From contig NZ_CP067101.1 in NCBI RefSeq assembly GCF_016616425.1, positions 2,542,001 through 2,606,000 of the forward strand: DNA of 64,000 nucleotides, written 5' to 3'. The first letter of the stretch is position 1. Each line of letters opens with the position of its first letter. Below the pieces are notes generated by a model, which saw only the letters and a program-made list of their open reading frames with translations, was not told the DNA's origin and did no database searches. The position numbers and the translations under genes were made by a program. Below, piece by piece: positions 8,578 to 17,168 of the stretch. The DNA is from Bradyrhizobium diazoefficiens. GTDB taxonomy: Bacteria > Pseudomonadota > Alphaproteobacteria > Rhizobiales > Xanthobacteraceae.

Positions 8578-9894
8578 ATGCAAATTTCGATCGCATGGCG
8601 TCTCGTCGCGTGCGTTTTTCTCCCATTCGCTGCTGGATACTATCTTTCCTACTTGTTCCGAACGATCAACGCGCTGATCTCGGAGCCTCTCATCTCGGAC
8701 ATCGGACTTGGTACTGCCGAGCTCGGGTTGCTTACGTCCGTCTACTTCCTGGTCTTCGCAGCGGCTCAGATCCCGGTCGGCATCATGTTGGACCGCTTTG
8801 GTCCACGTCGCGTCCAGAGCGCTCTGCTCCTGATCGCCGCGGCGGGCGCCGGACTATTCGCGATGTCGAACGGACTCCTATCACTCCTGATCGCGCGTGG
8901 AATGATCGGGCTTGGTGTAGCGGCAGCGCTGACGGCGGGGTTGAAGTCGATCGTCCTCTGGTTTCCAAGAGAACGAGTGGCCCTGCTTAATGGCTACATG
9001 GTCATGTTGGGATCGCTCGGGGCGGTGACGGCTACGGTACCCGCCGAGCACCTACTCGCCTGGATCGGATGGCGACAGCTGTTCGAGATCCTGGCAGCCG
9101 TGACCGGCGTCACGGCCGTGCTTATCTATGTCACGGTTCCCGAGCGAGTCATCGCCCCATCAACAGCATCAATTCCCGCCACCCTCCGCTCTGTTTTTGG
9201 CGACAGGCGCTTCTGGCGAATTGCTCCATTGTCGGCGACGTGCGTCGGTTCGGCCTGGTCACTGCAGGGTTTGTGGGCGTCGACGTGGCTAACGGACTTG
9301 GAGGGCTTTGATCGAGCAAGTCTCGTCAGACAGCTTTTCATGATGTCGATCGTGTTGAGCGGCGGTGCCTGGTTGTTCGGTACGACGGTCCACTGCTTCA
9401 GACGAAGAGGAGTCGGGGCGGAAACAATTTTGACGACGGTTGCGGTTCTGTTCATCGCTGCCCAATCTGCTTTGATACTTCGCGAGCCCTTGCCGTCCCT
9501 CTTGCCCTGGTCCGTTGTAGCAGTTGTGGGAGCGGCGTCCGTGGTCAGTTTTGCGGTGATAGCCGATTACTTTCCGCCCGAGCTTGCAGGTCGTGCCAAT
9601 GGCGCATTGAATGTGCTGCACTTCGGATGGGCATTTTTGGCCCAGTACGCGACGGGCCTGATCCTGGAGCAATGGTCCCCCGGGGCTAGCCATAAGCCCG
9701 TCTTGGCCTATCAGGTCGCGTTTGGTCTCAACGTAATACTGCAGATCGCGGCACTGGCGTGGTTCGCGCTGCCCTGGCTTCACCACTTCGGCCGGTGGTT
9801 TGGCTCATTTGACGCTTCCGATGTAATCGAACCGGTCTGCTTGTACGAACAAGCGATCCTACAAGTGTTTGCGGACGACGATGCGGAGTGGTGA
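8578..9894 (+). CDS. MFS transporter
   Basis: A 438-residue inner-membrane protein with about 12 hydrophobic segments. The loop between helices 2 and 3 carries the MFS signature region DRFGPRRVQ near residue 75, and helices 4-5 contain ARGMIGLGVAAALTAGLKS. The family resembles nitrate/cyanate/sugar-phosphate-type or uncharacterised MFS carriers; the substrate cannot be read from sequence. The start is the ATG at 8578, after an AAGAAGGG stretch. It stands alone between the first catabolic cluster and the trb operon, and is framed by two nearly identical 22-bp direct repeats 1.43 kb apart, suggesting that it arrived as a discrete cargo piece. Confidence 0.85.
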   Translation: MQISIAWRLVACVFLPFAAGYYLSYLFRTINALISEPLISDIGLGTAELGLLTSVYFLVFAAAQIPVGIMLDRFGPRRVQSALLLIAAAGAGLFAMSNGLLSLLIARGMIGLGVAAALTAGLKSIVLWFPRERVALLNGYMVMLGSLGAVTATVPAEHLLAWIGWRQLFEILAAVTGVTAVLIYVTVPERVIAPSTASIPATLRSVFGDRRFWRIAPLSATCVGSAWSLQGLWASTWLTDLEGFDRASLVRQLFMMSIVLSGGAWLFGTTVHCFRRRGVGAETILTTVAVLFIAAQSALILREPLPSLLPWSVVAVVGAASVVSFAVIADYFPPELAGRANGALNVLHFGWAFLAQYATGLILEQWSPGASHKPVLAYQVAFGLNVILQIAALAWFALPWLHHFGRWFGSFDASDVIEPVCLYEQAILQVFADDDAEW

Positions 9895-9929
9895 GTGCCG
9901 ACCCAGATTAAATTGACCTTCCCGCTTTT

Positions 9930-9951
9930 CTTTTTCTACGCCAATCTACGA
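9930..9951 (+). repeat. 22-bp direct repeat, copy 2 (right of the MFS gene)
   Basis: Differs from the copy at 8477-8498 at one position (A instead of G in the middle of CTACGCCARTCTACGA). It lies 35 bp after the MFS stop and about 85 bp before trbB. Confidence 0.65.
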
Positions 9952-10008
9952 TCACCGAAGCCGCTTGTTGCGCCAAGTCCGTTGGTGCCTTTTCTAATCA
10001 TCCCCATC

Positions 10009-10033
10009 TGAGGACGCTCTTTGTACGTCCTCA
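10009..10033. promoter_or_regulatory. Inverted repeat just upstream of trbB
   Basis: TGAGGACG and CGTCCTCA form a perfect 8-bp inverted repeat around a 9-nt spacer, ending 4 nt before the GTG at 10038 and 16 nt before a second GTG at 10050. It could be an operator for the trb operon or an RNA hairpin that hides the trbB ribosome site. No T-run follows, so a terminator is less likely. Confidence 0.45.
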
Positions 10034-10037
10034 TTCG

Positions 10038-11012
10038 GTGGGGGCGGCCGTGGCAATCCAATCCATTCAGTCAGAATCGACGTCACGCGGCGCGCGAATG
10101 CTGCGTAGCGCGCTTGGTGTGGCGATCGCGGGCTATCTCGAAGATGAGTCAATCGTCGAGGTCATGCTCAATCCAGATGGGCGGTTGTGGATCGACCGGC
10201 TGTCGAGTGGCCTGATCGATACCGGCGAAACTCTGTCGCCTGCGGACGGCGAGCGTATTGTTCGCCTGGTGGCGCACCACGTCGGCGCGGAAGTGCATGG
10301 CGGTTCGCCGCGTGTATCTGCCGAATTGCCCGTGACTGGCGAGCGCTTCGAAGGTCTCCTGCCTCCAGTCGTCGCTGCTCCAGCCTTCGCGATCCGCAAG
10401 CCCGCGGTCGCTGTGTTCACGCTCGACGACTATGTCGTCAAGGGGATCATGACCTCGGGGCAGGCCGCGACACTGAGAGGTGCCGTCTCCGCCCGCAAAA
10501 ACATCCTCGTCGCCGGTGGCACATCGAGCGGCAAGACAACACTGACCAACGCGCTCTTGGCTGAAGTGGCGAAGACCTCCGATCGCGTCGTTCTGATCGA
10601 GGATACGCGCGAACTCCAGTGCAAAGCGCCCAATCTCGTCGCGCTCCGGACCAAGGATGGCGTTGCGACGCTGTCGGACCTCGTCCGCTCGTCACTCCGA
10701 CTTCGCCCGGACCGCATTCCGATCGGCGAGGTGCGGGGCGCCGAAGCGCTCGACCTGCTTAAGGCCTGGGGCACCGGTCATCCTGGCGGTATCGGCACCA
10801 TCCATGCGGGTACGGCGCTCGGCGCGCTGCGGCGGCTCGAGCAACTCATCCAGGAAGCCGTCATCACGGTTCCGCGCGCTCTGATCGCCGAGACCATCAA
10901 TCTCGTTGCGGTGCTTGCAGGCCGTGGTGCCGATCGTCGCGTCGCCGAACTTGCCTTCGTCACCGGGCTCGGAGCAACCGGTGACTACAGCCTTTCACAA
11001 GCAGGAGACTGA
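10038..11012 (+). CDS. trbB: TrbB, conjugal transfer ATPase (VirB11 family)
   Basis: A 324-residue hexameric secretion ATPase that would sit at the cytoplasmic base of the mating-pair type IV secretion system. The Walker A motif GGTSSGKTT is near residue 160, followed by [11 protein letters not shown] (Asp box), [15 protein letters not shown] (Walker B region) and GTIHAG (His box). The start is GTG at 10038, or GTG at 10050. It opens an eleven-gene plus-strand operon in the order trbB-C-D-E-J-K-L-F-G-I-DUF2274. In related elements traG precedes trbB; here an MFS gene and repeats do instead. Confidence 0.93.
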   Translation: MGAAVAIQSIQSESTSRGARMLRSALGVAIAGYLEDESIVEVMLNPDGRLWIDRLSSGLIDTGETLSPADGERIVRLVAHHVGAEVHGGSPRVSAELPVTGERFEGLLPPVVAAPAFAIRKPAVAVFTLDDYVVKGIMTSGQAATLRGAVSARKNILVAGGTSSGKTTLTNALLAEVAKTSDRVVLIEDTRELQCKAPNLVALRTKDGVATLSDLVRSSLRLRPDRIPIGEVRGAEALDLLKAWGTGHPGGIGTIHAGTALGALRRLEQLIQEAVITVPRALIAETINLVAVLAGRGADRRVAELAFVTGLGATGDYSLSQAGD

Positions 11013-11013
11013 C

Positions 11014-11340
11014 ATGCGTTTGCAATTTAGCTTTCGTCGGGGAGCCGCCTCGCTGGCTGCGTCCGGCGCGTTTCTTCTGACAACCGCGCCGGCATGGGCG
11101 GCTGGCTCGAACATGCCGTGGGAGCAGCCACTTAATCAGATCCTGCAATCGGTCGAAGGTCCGGTCGCCAAGATCATTGCCGTCATCATCATCGTCGTTA
11201 CAGGACTGACGCTCGCGTTCGGCGATTCGTCCGGCGGCTTCCGCAGGCTGATCCAGATCGTGTTCGGTCTGTCGATTGCGTTTGCCGCCTCGAGCTTCTT
11301 CTTGTCGTTCTTCTCATTCGGCGGCGGCGTGGTGATCTGA
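11014..11340 (+). CDS. trbC: TrbC, pilin subunit of the Trb system (VirB2-like)
   Basis: A 108-residue protein with an export signal ending in APAWAAG near residue 30 and two hydrophobic helices (IIAVIIIVVTGLTLAF and LIQIVFGLSIAFAASSFF), the standard two-helix pilin layout. TrbC prepilins are processed, and in RP4 cyclised, to form the mating pilus. It starts 1 nt after the trbB stop, and its TGA overlaps the trbD ATG (TGATG). Confidence 0.9.
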   Translation: MRLQFSFRRGAASLAASGAFLLTTAPAWAAGSNMPWEQPLNQILQSVEGPVAKIIAVIIIVVTGLTLAFGDSSGGFRRLIQIVFGLSIAFAASSFFLSFFSFGGGVVI

Positions 11341-11603
11341 TGGATGATCCTGTCGCAGGGTTTGTCGTGCCCGTTCACCGTGCCTTGACCGAACCGATCT
11401 TGATGGGCGGCGCGCCGCGGTCGGTCGCGATTGTCAACGGCACGCTGGCGGCCGCCCTTGGACTTGGACTGCGGCTTTGGATCGCGGGTCTCGTGCTCTG
11501 GTTCATCGGCCACATGGCCGCCGTCTGGGCCGCCAAGCGCGATTCCGCCTTCGTCGATGTCGTGCGCCGTCATCTGCGCATTCCCGGTCATCTCAACGTC
11601 TGA
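11340..11603 (+). CDS. trbD: TrbD, type IV secretion inner-membrane protein (VirB3-like)
   Basis: An 87-residue protein with the motif VHRALTEPILMGGAPR at the N-terminus, then two transmembrane segments (NGTLAAALGLGLRLW and LVLWFIGHMAAVWAA). This is the typical TrbD/VirB3 form; the protein works with TrbE at the inner membrane in pilus assembly. Its start overlaps the trbC stop, and trbE follows after 9 nt. Confidence 0.9.
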   Translation: MDDPVAGFVVPVHRALTEPILMGGAPRSVAIVNGTLAAALGLGLRLWIAGLVLWFIGHMAAVWAAKRDSAFVDVVRRHLRIPGHLNV

Positions 11604-11612
11604 GCCTCGATC

Positions 11613-14054
11613 ATGATGAATCTCGCTGAATACCGCCATTCCAACGTTCGTCTCGCCGATTTCCTGCCCTGGGCAGCCCTTGTCGACGAGGGAATCGTCC
11701 TGAACAAAGATGGCTCGTTCCAACGGACGGCGAAGTTCCGCGGATCCGACCTCGATAGCGCAGTGCCGGCTGAACTTGTCGCCGTCGCAGGTCGCTTGAA
11801 CAACGCACTGCGTCGCCTCGGATCCGGCTGGGCCGTATTCGTTGAGGCGCAGCGCCATTTTGCCGGCGCCTACCCACCGAATACATTTCCGGATGTCGCG
11901 TCTGCACTGGTCGACGCCGAGCGCAGAGCACAATTCGAGGAGTTGGGCGCCCACTACGAATCCAGCTATTTCCTGACGTTCCTCTACCTACCGCCGGAAG
12001 AGGGAGCCGCCAAGGCAGAGCGACTGCTCTATGAGGGCCGCGACCGTACGGTTGGTGCAGATGCTCGCGAGGTGCTCCGCGGATTTATCGATCAAACCAA
12101 CCGCGTGCTTCAGCTCGTGGAAGGATTCATGCCGGAATGTGCCTGGCTCGACGATCAGGACACGCTGACCTATCTGCACTCGACGATCTCGACCAAACGC
12201 CATCGCGTTCGCGTGCCCGAAATTCCCATGTACATCGATGCGCTGTTGGCGGATCAGCCGCTGATCGGCGGGCTCGAGCCGATGCTGGGTTCGGCCAATC
12301 TGCGAGTTTTGACGATTGTCCGCTTTCCAGGTGCGACGACGCCGGGAATTCTGGACGACCTGAACCGTCTTGCTTTCTCGTATCGCTGGTCGACCCGCGC
12401 AATCATGCTCGACAAGACCGACGCCACCAAGCTGCTGACCAAAATCCGCCGCCAGTGGTTCGCGAAGAGAAAGTCCATCGGCGCGATCTTAAAGGAGGTC
12501 ATGACCAACGAGACATCGACGCTGCTCGATACCGACGCCCACAACAAGGCGCTGGATGCCGACGCGGCGTTGCAGGAACTGGGCTCGGATCAGATTGGGC
12601 AAGCCTTTGTCACGGCAACCATTACGGTCTGGGACCGCGATCCCGGTGCAGCCGACGAGAAGCTGCGGCTGGTTGAGAAGGTCATTCAGGGCCGCGATTT
12701 TACCTGCATGATCGAGACGGTGAACGCAGTCGAAGCCTGGCTCGGCAGCCTGCCCGGACACGTCTACGCCAACGTGCGGCAGCCACCGATTGCGACCCTC
12801 AACCTGGCCCACATGATTCCGATGTCGGCGGTGTGGGCGGGCGAGGCCCGGGATCTCCACTTCAAAGCTCCGCCGCTCCTGTTTGGCAAGACCGAGGGCT
12901 CAACACCGTTCCGGTTCTCGCTCCACGTTGGTGACGTCGGCCATACTCTCGTGGTGGGACCGACCGGCGCCGGCAAGTCTGTGCTGCTGGCGCTGATGGC
13001 GCTACAGTTCCGCCGCTATCCGAACTCTCAGATCTTTGCGTTCGATTTCGGCGGTTCAATCCGGGCCGCCGCGCTCGCCATGGATGGCGACTGGCATGAT
13101 CTCGGCGGCGCATTGTCCGACGGGAACGATGACCCTGTCGCGTTGCAACCGTTGGCCTGGATCGACGATTCCATGGAGCGAGGATGGGCCACTGAGTGGC
13201 TCTGCGCGATCCTGGCCCGGGAGAAGGTCGATATCACCCCGGAGGTCAAGGATCATCTCTGGTCGGCGCTGACGTCTCTTGCTTCGGCGCCAATGCAGGA
13301 ACGCACCCTGACCGGTCTGTCCGTGCTTCTGCAATCGAACTCGCTGAAACGTGCTCTTCAACCCTATTGCCTGGGCGGTCCCTCCGGGCGGCTGCTTGAC
13401 GGCGAATTCGAGCGCCTTGGTGACGCTTCGGTCCAGGCGTTCGAGACCGAAGGCCTGATCGGAACGAGCGCTGCCCCGGCCGTGCTGGCGTACCTGTTTC
13501 ATCGGATTGGGGACCGTCTCGATGGTCGGCCCACTCTTCTTATCGTCGATGAGGGTTGGTTGGCCCTCGACGACGAGGATTTTGCCGGCCAACTCCGCGA
13601 ATGGCTGAAGACGCTTCGGAAGAAGAATGCGTCTGTCATCTTCGCCACCCAATCGCTTTCGGATATCGATGGCTCCGCGATCGCGCCGGCGATCATCGAA
13701 AGCTGCCCAACGCGCCTGTTGTTGCCGAACGAACGGGCGATCGAGCCGCAGATAACAGCAATCTATCGGCGCTTTGGCCTCAACGATCGCCAGATCGAGC
13801 TTCTGAGCCGGGCCACGCCGAAGCGGGACTACTACTGCCAGTCTCGTCGTGGCAATCGGATGTTCGAGCTTGGCCTCGGAGAGGTTGCGCTCGCCTTTAC
13901 CGCAGCGTCGTCCAAGGCCGACCAGACCGCCATCGAGCAGCTCCTCGCCGAACACGGGCGGGACGGTTTCGTACCCGCCTGGCTCCAGCACCGCGGCGTC
14001 GCCTGGGCCACGGACCTGATCCCCAATCTCGGCAATCTGGAGAAATTGCCATGA
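11613..14054 (+). CDS. trbE: TrbE, conjugal transfer ATPase (VirB4 family)
   Basis: An 813-residue VirB4-class ATPase, the largest motor of the mating apparatus. The N-terminal TrbE/CagE region includes LADFLPWAALVDEGIV; the ATPase domain starts near residue 440 with Walker A GPTGAGKSVLL, and LLIVDEGWLALDD near 640 is the Walker B box, followed by FATQSLSDI. Length is normal for the family, and no frameshift is seen. Its TGA overlaps the ATG of trbJ as ATGA at 14051-14054. Confidence 0.94.
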   Translation: MMNLAEYRHSNVRLADFLPWAALVDEGIVLNKDGSFQRTAKFRGSDLDSAVPAELVAVAGRLNNALRRLGSGWAVFVEAQRHFAGAYPPNTFPDVASALVDAERRAQFEELGAHYESSYFLTFLYLPPEEGAAKAERLLYEGRDRTVGADAREVLRGFIDQTNRVLQLVEGFMPECAWLDDQDTLTYLHSTISTKRHRVRVPEIPMYIDALLADQPLIGGLEPMLGSANLRVLTIVRFPGATTPGILDDLNRLAFSYRWSTRAIMLDKTDATKLLTKIRRQWFAKRKSIGAILKEVMTNETSTLLDTDAHNKALDADAALQELGSDQIGQAFVTATITVWDRDPGAADEKLRLVEKVIQGRDFTCMIETVNAVEAWLGSLPGHVYANVRQPPIATLNLAHMIPMSAVWAGEARDLHFKAPPLLFGKTEGSTPFRFSLHVGDVGHTLVVGPTGAGKSVLLALMALQFRRYPNSQIFAFDFGGSIRAAALAMDGDWHDLGGALSDGNDDPVALQPLAWIDDSMERGWATEWLCAILAREKVDITPEVKDHLWSALTSLASAPMQERTLTGLSVLLQSNSLKRALQPYCLGGPSGRLLDGEFERLGDASVQAFETEGLIGTSAAPAVLAYLFHRIGDRLDGRPTLLIVDEGWLALDDEDFAGQLREWLKTLRKKNASVIFATQSLSDIDGSAIAPAIIESCPTRLLLPNERAIEPQITAIYRRFGLNDRQIELLSRATPKRDYYCQSRRGNRMFELGLGEVALAFTAASSKADQTAIEQLLAEHGRDGFVPAWLQHRGVAWATDLIPNLGNLEKLP

Positions 14055-14785
14055 GCCGTTTTAGCTCTTTGCTGGCCGCTGGCGCCATCGCCCTATCGCT
14101 TGGCGCCACGGCGCCCGCTCAAGCGCAATGGATCGTCTTCGATCCCAACAATTACGTTCAGAACGTCCTGACTGCCGCGCGTGAGCTGCAACAGATCAAC
14201 AATCAGATCACTTCGTTGCAGAACGAAGCGCAGATGCTGATCAACCAGGCGAAGAATCTGGCTAACCTGCCGTATTCGTCGTTGCAGCAACTGCAGTCGT
14301 CGATCCTGCGGACACAGCAACTGTTGGCCCAGGCCCAGCGGATCGCTTACGACGTCCAGCAGATCGATCGGGCGTTTTCAACCAGCTACGCGCCGGCCAC
14401 GGGCAGCCAGTCCAGCCAGGTGTTGATCACCAACGCTCAATCGCGCTGGCAGAACTCGGTCGCGGCATTGCAGGATGCACTCCGGGTCCAGGCCGGCGTC
14501 GTCGGCAATCTCGACACCAACCGCATTCAGACGTCGGCGCTTGTGACGTCAAGCCAGGGCGCCAGTGGCGCCCTGCAGGCAACCCAGGCCGGCAATCAGA
14601 TCCTCGCGCTTCAGGCGCAACAGCTCGCCGATCTTACCGCCACGGTGGCAGCACAGGGCAGGGCGCAGAGCCTTGAAGCGGCGCAGCGTGCCGCGGCCCA
14701 GGACCAAGGCCGAGAACAGCTCAGGCGCTTTCTGACACCGGGACAAGGCTATCAATCCTCCAACGTGCAGATGTTCCACCAATGA
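14051..14785 (+). CDS. trbJ: TrbJ, type IV secretion minor pilus protein (VirB5-like)
   Basis: A 244-residue periplasmic protein with a signal peptide (hydrophobic core LLAAGAIALSLGATA, cleavage after APAQA) and the TrbJ N-terminal motif WIVFDPNNYVQN. The rest is glutamine- and alanine-rich coiled coil. VirB5-like proteins sit at the pilus tip and help contact the recipient. It is translationally coupled to trbE upstream and overlaps the trbK-like gene by 4 nt. Confidence 0.92.
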   Translation: MSRFSSLLAAGAIALSLGATAPAQAQWIVFDPNNYVQNVLTAARELQQINNQITSLQNEAQMLINQAKNLANLPYSSLQQLQSSILRTQQLLAQAQRIAYDVQQIDRAFSTSYAPATGSQSSQVLITNAQSRWQNSVAALQDALRVQAGVVGNLDTNRIQTSALVTSSQGASGALQATQAGNQILALQAQQLADLTATVAAQGRAQSLEAAQRAAAQDQGREQLRRFLTPGQGYQSSNVQMFHQ

Positions 14786-15153
14786 GCGATATCAAGGCAT
14801 TCAAAGCGTTGTCGCTCGCGGTGTCGGCCGGGGTGCTGGTCGTCGCAGCCTGCACGATCCAGCTTCGTGGTGGAGAAGACGCGTCTTCGCCGTCAAAGGC
14901 AGAGCAGACCACGGACGTCGACCATTCTGACCTCGCCCGCTGCCGCACCGTCACTCCGGAAGAAACGGCAGCCTATCAGCACTGCCAGCAGGTTTGGATC
15001 GAAAACCGGCGTCGATTCTTTGGCAGAAAAGACGGTGCTGCCGCATCTCACCGTCCCGATCCCGTCGCCGGACTGAGAGCCGCGCCAAAGGACCAGAGCC
15101 GGCTGCCGCAAGGGTACCCATCCGTCGCGTCACCTGAAGAGAGTAAGCCATGA
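14782..15153 (+). CDS. TrbK-like lipoprotein, putative entry exclusion protein
   Basis: A 123-residue protein with a lipobox (LVVAAC, Cys24) after a short hydrophobic segment, then a small charged domain with LARCRTVTPEETAAYQHCQQVW. Its place between trbJ and trbL and its size match the alternative TrbK entry-exclusion lipoproteins of rhizobial trb operons, which reduce redundant transfer into cells that already carry the element. It overlaps both neighbours by 4 nt. Function is inferred from position and form. Confidence 0.8.
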   Translation: MSDIKAFKALSLAVSAGVLVVAACTIQLRGGEDASSPSKAEQTTDVDHSDLARCRTVTPEETAAYQHCQQVWIENRRRFFGRKDGAAASHRPDPVAGLRAAPKDQSRLPQGYPSVASPEESKP

Positions 15154-16379
15154 CCGGTACCGGGATCATCGATCAGTTCCTGGAGACGTTCACCCGCTAC
15201 ATCGACAACGGCTTCGGGCTTTTGGGAGGCGATGTCGGCTATCTCGCAACCACCCTGGCAGCGATTGACATCACGCTCGCTGCGCTGTTCTGGAGCTGGG
15301 GACCGGACGAGGACATCGTCGCGCGTCTCGTCAAGAAGACGCTGTTCGTTGGCGTCTTCGCTTACCTCATAAGCAACTGGAACAGTCTGGCGCGCATCGT
15401 CTTCGAGAGCTTTGCTGGTCTTGGGCTCAAGGCATCCGGCGCAAGCCTGTCTGCGTCAGACTTCCTGCGACCGGGAAAGATTGCTCAAGTCGGCCTCGAC
15501 GCTGGCCGGCCGCTGCTCGACTCGATCTCGAATCTGATGGGCTACATCAGTTTCTTCGAGAATTTCGTCCAAATCGTCGTTCTCCTCTTTGCCTGGGTCG
15601 TGGTGCTGCTCGCCTTCTTCATTCTCGCGATCCAGCTCTTCGTCACTCTGATCGAGTTCAAGCTGACGACGCTGGCCGGCTTTGTGCTCATTCCCTTTGG
15701 CTTGTTTGGCAAAACCGCCTTCGCTGCCGAACGGGTGTTGGGCAACGTCATATCATCCGGGATCAAGGTTCTGGTCCTCGCCGTCATCGTCGGCATCGGC
15801 TCGACCCTGTTCTCTCAGTTCACCTCCGGCTTCGCTGGCGGCCAGCCGACGATCGAAGACGCGATGACGCTGGTGCTCGCCGCACTCTCGTTGCTGGGCC
15901 TCGGCATCTTCGGGCCGGGAATCGCAAATGGCCTGGTCTCCGGTGGACCGCAACTCGGCGCCGGCGCTGCGATCGGGACGGGGCTTGCCGCTGGCGGTGT
16001 TGTTGCGGCCGGCGCGGGCCTTGCCGCTGGCGGTGCTGGTCTCGCTGGTGGCGCGATTACAGGTGCCGCGCGCGGTGGTGGTGCCGTCCTAAGCGGAGCA
16101 TCCGCGGCCTATCGAAGTGGCGGCCTTGCTGGCGTCGCGGAAGCCGGAAGCTCGGCGGCCATGAGCCCGTTGCGTCGCGCAGCGGCGGCATTCGCCGGAG
16201 GCGGGCAAGCTGGCGAGCAGGCCGCCGGCACTTCGGCCGAAGGGCAGCCCAATTGGGCGCGGCGCATGAAGCGGGCTCAAACTATTCGGCATGGCGCGTC
16301 AGCCGCTAGCCACGCAGTGCGCTCCGGCGATCACGGTGGCAGCGGCTCCTCCGTCGATTTGTCCGAAGGAGAGCGCTGA
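15150..16379 (+). CDS. trbL: TrbL, polytopic type IV secretion protein (VirB6-like)
   Basis: A 409-residue inner-membrane protein with at least five hydrophobic segments between residues 25 and 260 (for example IVVLLFAWVVVLLAFFILAI). A long glycine/alanine-rich stretch near 265-330 precedes a polar C-terminal tail, as in other TrbL proteins. VirB6-like proteins form part of the inner-membrane channel. The gene starts by overlapping the trbK-like gene. A 105-bp gap to trbF follows, the only sizeable gap in the operon. Confidence 0.92.
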   Translation: MTGTGIIDQFLETFTRYIDNGFGLLGGDVGYLATTLAAIDITLAALFWSWGPDEDIVARLVKKTLFVGVFAYLISNWNSLARIVFESFAGLGLKASGASLSASDFLRPGKIAQVGLDAGRPLLDSISNLMGYISFFENFVQIVVLLFAWVVVLLAFFILAIQLFVTLIEFKLTTLAGFVLIPFGLFGKTAFAAERVLGNVISSGIKVLVLAVIVGIGSTLFSQFTSGFAGGQPTIEDAMTLVLAALSLLGLGIFGPGIANGLVSGGPQLGAGAAIGTGLAAGGVVAAGAGLAAGGAGLAGGAITGAARGGGAVLSGASAAYRSGGLAGVAEAGSSAAMSPLRRAAAAFAGGGQAGEQAAGTSAEGQPNWARRMKRAQTIRHGASAASHAVRSGDHGGSGSSVDLSEGER

Positions 16380-16484
16380 GCACGGCTAGAGTCTCCGCTC
16401 TCAACACCTGGTGCCGGCGGCAACTCGTAAACCCGGCCGCCTCACGACCTGAAACCGACCGTTCGATCCAAGGGGCAATCATCG

Positions 16485-17168
16485 ATGTTCAAACGATCTT
16501 CTGTTCACTACGGGCGCATGCCCCAACCGGTTACGCCTTATCAAAAGGCAGCGCAGGTTTGGGATGAACGCATTGGGTCGGCACGCGTCCAAGCCAAGAA
16601 TTGGCGCTTGATGGCAATTGGCTGCCTCATGCTGTCGGGCGGTCTCGCCGGCGGCCTTGTCTGGCAATCAATCCAAGGATCGATCACACCCTGGGTGGTC
16701 GAAGTCGATCGTCTTGGTCAGGCTCAAAGGGTCGCGCCAGCCAACATCGACTATCAGCCCACCGACGCTCAGATCGCCTACCACTTGGCGCGTTTTGTCG
16801 AGGATGTCAGGGGCCTGCCGGCTGATGGCATCGTTCTGCGTCAGAACTGGCTAAGGGCGTATGACTTTACGACGGATCGCGGGGCAGCCGCACTCAACGA
16901 CTATGCGCGCAACAATGACCCCTTTGCCAAGCTGGGCAAGGCGCAAATCTCCGTGGACGTCTCGAGCGTCATCCGCGCGTCTCCGGACAGCTTTCGGATC
17001 GCGTGGACCCAACGCACATACGACAACGGTTCATTGAGTTCGACTGAGCGCTGGACCGCCATTCTCACGATCACGATCGAGACGCCGCGCGATGCCGAAC
17101 GCCTGCGCAAGAACCCTCTTGGCGTTTACGTCCGCGCCATCAACTGGTCAAAGGAGTTGAGTCAGTGA
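16485..17168 (+). CDS. trbF: TrbF, type IV secretion assembly protein (VirB8-like)
   Basis: A 227-residue bitopic membrane protein: a cytoplasmic N-terminus ending in AQVWDERIGSARVQAKNWR, one transmembrane helix (LMAIGCLMLSGGLAGGLVW) near residue 50, then a periplasmic VirB8-type domain with VVEVDRLGQ and SFRIAWTQRTYDNG. VirB8 proteins nucleate assembly of the secretion core. The gene begins after the 105-bp gap and overlaps trbG by 4 nt. Confidence 0.92.
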   Translation: MFKRSSVHYGRMPQPVTPYQKAAQVWDERIGSARVQAKNWRLMAIGCLMLSGGLAGGLVWQSIQGSITPWVVEVDRLGQAQRVAPANIDYQPTDAQIAYHLARFVEDVRGLPADGIVLRQNWLRAYDFTTDRGAAALNDYARNNDPFAKLGKAQISVDVSSVIRASPDSFRIAWTQRTYDNGSLSSTERWTAILTITIETPRDAERLRKNPLGVYVRAINWSKELSQ

